Below are positions 60,280-64,000 of a DNA stretch of 64,000 nt, in pieces; position 1 is the first letter of the stretch, and each line of letters opens with the position of its first letter. Under the pieces are notes generated by a model. The model worked only from the letters and a program-made list of their open reading frames with translations. It was not told where the DNA came from and did no database searches. Source of the DNA: Streptosporangiaceae bacterium (GTDB lineage: Bacteria > Actinomycetota > Actinomycetes > Streptosporangiales > Streptosporangiaceae); assembly GCA_025964695.1 (NCBI GenBank), contig JAOPYK010000051.1, positions 27,416 to 91,415 on the forward strand, in the 5' to 3' direction. The translations under genes and the position numbers were made by a program.

Positions 60280-63200
60280 TCAGCTCTGGCAGAGGTGCCG
60301 GTAGGGGCGGCCGGGAACGTACTCTCGCCATTCGGACCGGGTGAGCGGTGCACCCGCCCCGGCGCAGACGGAGGCGGCGACCTGATCAGGGTCGGTGTTC
60401 CACAGGCTCACCATCCCGTCGGCGCCCGCGGTGGCCAGAAGCGGACGGCGCGTGTCGAAGGTATCGACGTATACCGCCCCGGCCGGCCCGGTCAGGGTGC
60501 CGAGCGTCCGCGGCCGGTCCCGCCGGCGCACGTCCCACAACCACGTCGTCCCGTCGCCCGCCGTCGCGGCGACGGTACGGCCGGTGGAGTCGAAGACGGC
60601 CGAGAAGACGTAGTTCTTGGGGCCCGTCAGCGGCGGCCCCAACGCCTTCGGCCGGCGGCGATCGCTCACATCCCAGAGCCGTACGGTGTCGTCGGCGCCG
60701 CCGGACAGCAGAGTACGGCCGTCCGGGCTGAACGCCACCGAGAAGACATAGTTGCTGTGCCCTTGCAGGGGAGGTCCGAGCGGCGCCGGCCGGCTCGGGT
60801 CGGTGAGGTCCCACAGGTGCACGGCCTTGTCGGCACTTCCGACCGCGACGGTGCGCCCGTCCGGGCTGAACGCGGGAGAGTACGCGTAGTTCGCCGGACC
60901 GGTCAGCGGCGCGCCCAGCCGTACCGGGTTGCGGGGATCGCGGACGTTCCACAGGCTCACGGTCCTGTCGTCGTCGGAGACGGCGAGGATCTGCCCGTTC
61001 GGGCTGAAGGTCACCCCCTCCACGTTCCCCGTCGGGCCGGTGAGCCGGGTGGGCAGGGCGACCGGCCGGGCGGGGGCGGACACGTCCCACAACTGCACAC
61101 CACCCGCGATGTCACCGATCGCCAAGGTGTGCGCGTCGGGGCTCAACGTGGCCGCACCGGTGGTGCGGACGGACCTGGTGATGCCGGTGATGACGGGTCC
61201 GAGCGGGAACGGCCGGCGAGGATCCGCGACGTTCCACAACCGCGCGGTGTCGTCGGTGCCGGTCACGGCGAGCACATCGCCGGCGCCGAACGCGACCGAG
61301 AAGATGTTGCCGCCCGGGCCTGCGATCAGTGGTCCCGGAAGGCGCCAGATCCGCGCCGTACCGTCGGAGGCACTGGTCACGAGCGTGTCGACGCCGTGGA
61401 AGACGACGGTCGTCACCGGTCCGGGGTGTGGCAGCGACGCTCGCACCTTCGAGGTGTCAACGTCCCAGATCCAGACGTTCCCGTCGGAGCAGGCGGCGGC
61501 CAGGCTCCGCCCATCCGGGCCGAACGCCACCGAGTTGACGAAACTGGCGGGCCCGGTGAGCCGGCGGGGCGCTCCCGTTCGGTGCAGCGGCCACAGCCAG
61601 ACGAAATCGTCCGCGCTTCCGGCGGCGAGCGTGCGACCGTCCGGGCTGAAGGCCACGGCGAACACGGTCTTCGCCGGACCGGTCAGCGGGGGCCCGAGCC
61701 GCGCGGGCCGGGCGCGATTCCCGAGCCCCCACAGCCAGATCTTCTTGTCGGCACCCGAGGCCGCGAGCGTCTGGCCGTCCGGGCTGAACGCGACCCCTTG
61801 CACGGCACCGCCGGGCTCGGTGAGCGGCGCTCCCAGCGGTGCGGCCCGGCGCGGGTCGGTCATGTCCCACAGCCGCACCGTCTGGTCGGCGCCGCCCGCC
61901 GCCAGGGTCCGCCCGTCGGGGCTGAAGACCACCGTGTAGAGGGTGCTCTGGGATCCGGTGAGCGCGGCACCCAGCGGCGCCGGCCGACGCGGGTCCGCGA
62001 TGTTCCACAGCCGTACCGTCTTGTCCCCGGCCCCGGAGGCGAGCGTCCGGCCGTCCGGGCTGAAGGCGACGGCGAAGACCGTGTCGGTGTGCCCGGTCAG
62101 CGGACCGCCGAGCCGTACGGGGTGGTCGAGGTCGGCGAGGCTCCACAGTTGTACGGTCCGGTCCGCGCCGGCCGTCGCCATGACACGCCGGTCGCGGCTG
62201 ACCGCCACCGCCTGCATCACCCCGGCAGGGCCTGGCACCCGGGTCACGGCGGGGGTGGTGAAGGAACCGAGGAGGCTGGAACGCGCCTCGGGGGTCGGCG
62301 AGATGCGGTATGCCGCCAGGGACAGCTGGGCGGCGAGCGCCACATCGGTGCCGCGCAGCTTGTTCGCCACGCCGGCCACCTGCCGTGAGATGGCGAGGTC
62401 GCGCTGATGATCCGCGGATCCGCGCTGCACGAGGGCGTAACCGGCCGTCAGGCCGGCGATCAGCGCGACGCCGACCAGCGCGGCCAGCAGTCCCTGCAGG
62501 CGCCGGCTCCGCCGCCGTGCGGCTCGCGCCTCGATCTGGTCGTGTTCGATGGCGGCGTCCAGGAACCGCTGTTCCAGCGGGTTCAGCTCGCCCTGGTGGA
62601 GCGGGTCGCTCGCTCGTTGCCGCGCGGCGGCCAGGCTCACGCCCCGGTAGAGCAGGTTCGGGTCATGGCCGGAATCACGCCAGATCCCGGCCGCCACCGT
62701 GAGCTGCCGATGGATGCGCGACCCGGTACGGTCGGCGTCGAGCCAGCCGCGCAGCCGGGGCCAGGCCGTCAGCAGCGCCTCGTGCGTGAGTTCCACGTGG
62801 TCGGTGTGCACGGTGATCAGCCGGTGGCCGATGAAGCCGTCGAGCGCGGACTCGGTGTCGCCGCTGCCGTCCGAGGGCAGTTCGTCGCGGGACACCCGGC
62901 GCCGGGTGTCGCCGGTGTCGTCGGCGACATGGACGAGACGAACGAAGATCTGCCGGGCGAGGCGCCGCTGCCCGGTGGTCAGGCCCCCGTACACCTCCTC
63001 GGCCGTGGCACCGACCGCGCCGCTGATCCCGCCGCTGCCCCGGTAGTCCGCCGCGGTCAGGTGCCGACGATCACCGCGTTCCCAGGTGGTGAGCAGGGCG
63101 TGGGACAGCAGCGGCAGAGCACCCGGGTCGTGGGCACCCTGTACAGTGCCGTCGACTGCGGTCGGCGCCAGATCGCTCAGCAGGAGTTCGACCAGCCCGT

Positions 63201-64000
63201 CCTCGAGATCGATCCGGGCTTTCGCGGCCGGCTCCACGATCGCGCGGCGCACCTCGTCCTCGGTCATGGGCCCGACGATGACCTGCGCCTGCTGCAGCAG
63301 CCGGGCCAGCCGGGGGTACCGCAGCGCCTGGGCATAGAAGTCGGCACGCAGCCCGATGACGACCAGCGCCCCGGACGCCGTCCAGAGCGTGTCGATGAAC
63401 GCCTGCCGTTCGGCTTCGTCACAGCCGCCGGTGAAGATCTCCTCGAACTGGTCGACCACGACGGCGGTGCCCGCCTCCAGCCCGGACGCGGGAAGGGTGA
63501 GCAGCGGCCGGGGACCCGGCGTGAGCAGGGTCACCCGCAGGCCGTCCGCACGCAGCGCGGGGATCAGGCCGGCTCGCAGCAGAGACGATTTGCCCGATCC
63601 GGAGGGGCCGACAACGGCCAGCAGCCGGTGTTCGGCCAGCTGTTCGACGAGCACGCCGGTCAGTTGCTCCCGGCCGAAGAACCACTCGGCGTCCTCGGGC
63701 TGGAAGCTGGACAACCCCCGGTAGGGAACCGGGCCACCGGCCGCGCGCCGGCCCGGAGCCCGCCGGACCCGGCCGAGGGCGGCCAGCCACTCCCCGGCCT
63801 CGGCCTCGCCGGTGATCCCGCAGAGCTCCAGGATGCCGCTGAACAAGGGCGCCTGCCGCGCGGTGGGCAGATGCCGGCCGCTGAAGTAGCCGCCGATGGT
63901 GCTGTCCGGAACGCCGAGCGCCTTGGCCACGTCACGGATCGTCAGTCCGGCCCGGTCCTTGGCGGCGCTCAGTTCGGCCGCGAACTCCTGCCGAGTACGG
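60280..64000 (-). CDS. nSTAND NTPase with XRE HTH and 14 WD40 repeats (5' end beyond window)
   Basis: At least 1239 aa are visible; the frame is open to the window edge, so the GTG at 63930 is internal. An XRE-type HTH starts it (LSAAKDRAGLTIRDVAKALG, STIGGYFSGRHLP). An nSTAND1 NTPase follows: YRGLSSFQPEDAEWFFGRE, Walker A GPSGSGKSSLL, Walker B TAVVVDQFEEIF. After a helical arm comes one membrane helix (GLLAALVGVALIAGLTAGYAL). The C-terminal 600 residues hold 14 WD40 repeats (FSPDGRTLA.G..D.TVRLW pattern), enough for two seven-bladed propellers. STAND proteins are nucleotide switches; some serve in phage defence. Partner genes beyond the window are not visible. Confidence 0.9.
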   Translation of the reverse strand, partial: RTRQEFAAELSAAKDRAGLTIRDVAKALGVPDSTIGGYFSGRHLPTARQAPLFSGILELCGITGEAEAGEWLAALGRVRRAPGRRAAGGPVPYRGLSSFQPEDAEWFFGREQLTGVLVEQLAEHRLLAVVGPSGSGKSSLLRAGLIPALRADGLRVTLLTPGPRPLLTLPASGLEAGTAVVVDQFEEIFTGGCDEAERQAFIDTLWTASGALVVIGLRADFYAQALRYPRLARLLQQAQVIVGPMTEDEVRRAIVEPAAKARIDLEDGLVELLLSDLAPTAVDGTVQGAHDPGALPLLSHALLTTWERGDRRHLTAADYRGSGGISGAVGATAEEVYGGLTTGQRRLARQIFVRLVHVADDTGDTRRRVSRDELPSDGSGDTESALDGFIGHRLITVHTDHVELTHEALLTAWPRLRGWLDADRTGSRIHRQLTVAAGIWRDSGHDPNLLYRGVSLAAARQRASDPLHQGELNPLEQRFLDAAIEHDQIEARAARRRSRRLQGLLAALVGVALIAGLTAGYALVQRGSADHQRDLAISRQVAGVANKLRGTDVALAAQLSLAAYRISPTPEARSSLLGSFTTPAVTRVPGPAGVMQAVAVSRDRRVMATAGADRTVQLWSLADLDHPVRLGGPLTGHTDTVFAVAFSPDGRTLASGAGDKTVRLWNIADPRRPAPLGAALTGSQSTLYTVVFSPDGRTLAAGGADQTVRLWDMTDPRRAAPLGAPLTEPGGAVQGVAFSPDGQTLAASGADKKIWLWGLGNRARPARLGPPLTGPAKTVFAVAFSPDGRTLAAGSADDFVWLWPLHRTGAPRRLTGPASFVNSVAFGPDGRSLAAACSDGNVWIWDVDTSKVRASLPHPGPVTTVVFHGVDTLVTSASDGTARIWRLPGPLIAGPGGNIFSVAFGAGDVLAVTGTDDTARLWNVADPRRPFPLGPVITGITRSVRTTGAATLSPDAHTLAIGDIAGGVQLWDVSAPARPVALPTRLTGPTGNVEGVTFSPNGQILAVSDDDRTVSLWNVRDPRNPVRLGAPLTGPANYAYSPAFSPDGRTVAVGSADKAVHLWDLTDPSRPAPLGPPLQGHSNYVFSVAFSPDGRTLLSGGADDTVRLWDVSDRRRPKALGPPLTGPKNYVFSAVFDSTGRTVAATAGDGTTWLWDVRRRDRPRTLGTLTGPAGAVYVDTFDTRRPLLATAGADGMVSLWNTDPDQVAASVCAGAGAPLTRSEWREYVPGRPYRHLCQS

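Noticed and set aside
60295..62388. A 697-aa plus-strand open frame
   Set aside because: It mirrors the WD40 repeats of the minus-strand gene and has no recognisable domain.

Overview
This is a high-GC actinomycete chromosome segment. GTG starts, GGAGG ribosome sites, BldG/SigF-type STAS and MEDS proteins, a conservon and an HrdB-like sigma factor all point to Streptomycetes or their relatives. The overall style suggests Streptosporangiales (Actinomadura, Nonomuraea, Streptosporangium), but the sequence alone cannot fix the genus. No rRNA, tRNA, CRISPR array, intact transposon or phage was seen. The window opens inside a FadR-type regulator and closes inside a large nSTAND-WD40 protein, so both end genes are partial.

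Layout. 0-4.6 kb: FadR regulator, two tail-to-tail paralogous LysR regulators, an aldo/keto reductase and an orphan ModA. 4.7-9.8 kb: a fructose-type ABC importer (frcBCA) divergent from a LacI regulator and a PfkB sugar kinase, with a compound operator between them. 9.9-18 kb: STAS protein, lipoprotein amidase, a zinc-type CDF exporter lying between AraC and ChrA remnants, an ECF sigma factor with a membrane partner, a secreted protein, an orphan histidine kinase and a TetR remnant. 18-22.5 kb: efflux permease with beta-sandwich tail, YceI protein and MarR regulator, with twin MarR-like operators upstream. 22.5-37 kb: DUF5996, CheR-PAS and CheB, a beta-helix lipoprotein, an APC permease, a DUF574 methyltransferase, a MEDS-ATPase, an amidohydrolase, and VOC, CBS and DUF72 proteins.

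37.1-41.3 kb is a complete conservon (sensor kinase, Roadblock, DUF742, GTPase, P450), read on the minus strand with overlapping genes. Its P450 lacks the ExxR arginine. 41.5-46.7 kb: patatin lipase with acyltransferase, D-aminopeptidase and gamma-glutamyltransferase. 46.8-51.2 kb is the least explained part. It holds four small secreted proteins, three of which share a leader and signal peptide but have unrelated His/Trp/Cys-rich or pentapeptide-repeat mature parts, with a C39-like peptidase among them. 51.4-64 kb: LPG-synthase-type membrane protein overlapping a PAP2 phosphatase antisense, a GT4 and PIG-L pair, SDR, an ABC-2-type exporter, an HrdB-like sigma factor and the nSTAND-WD40 protein.

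A recurring theme is decay. At least seven truncated gene remnants (AraC, ChrA, TetR, VOC, GyrI-like, LLM, MDR) sit between intact genes, which fits a chromosome arm or other accessory-rich region. Family assignments come from reading motifs by eye; no database search was run.
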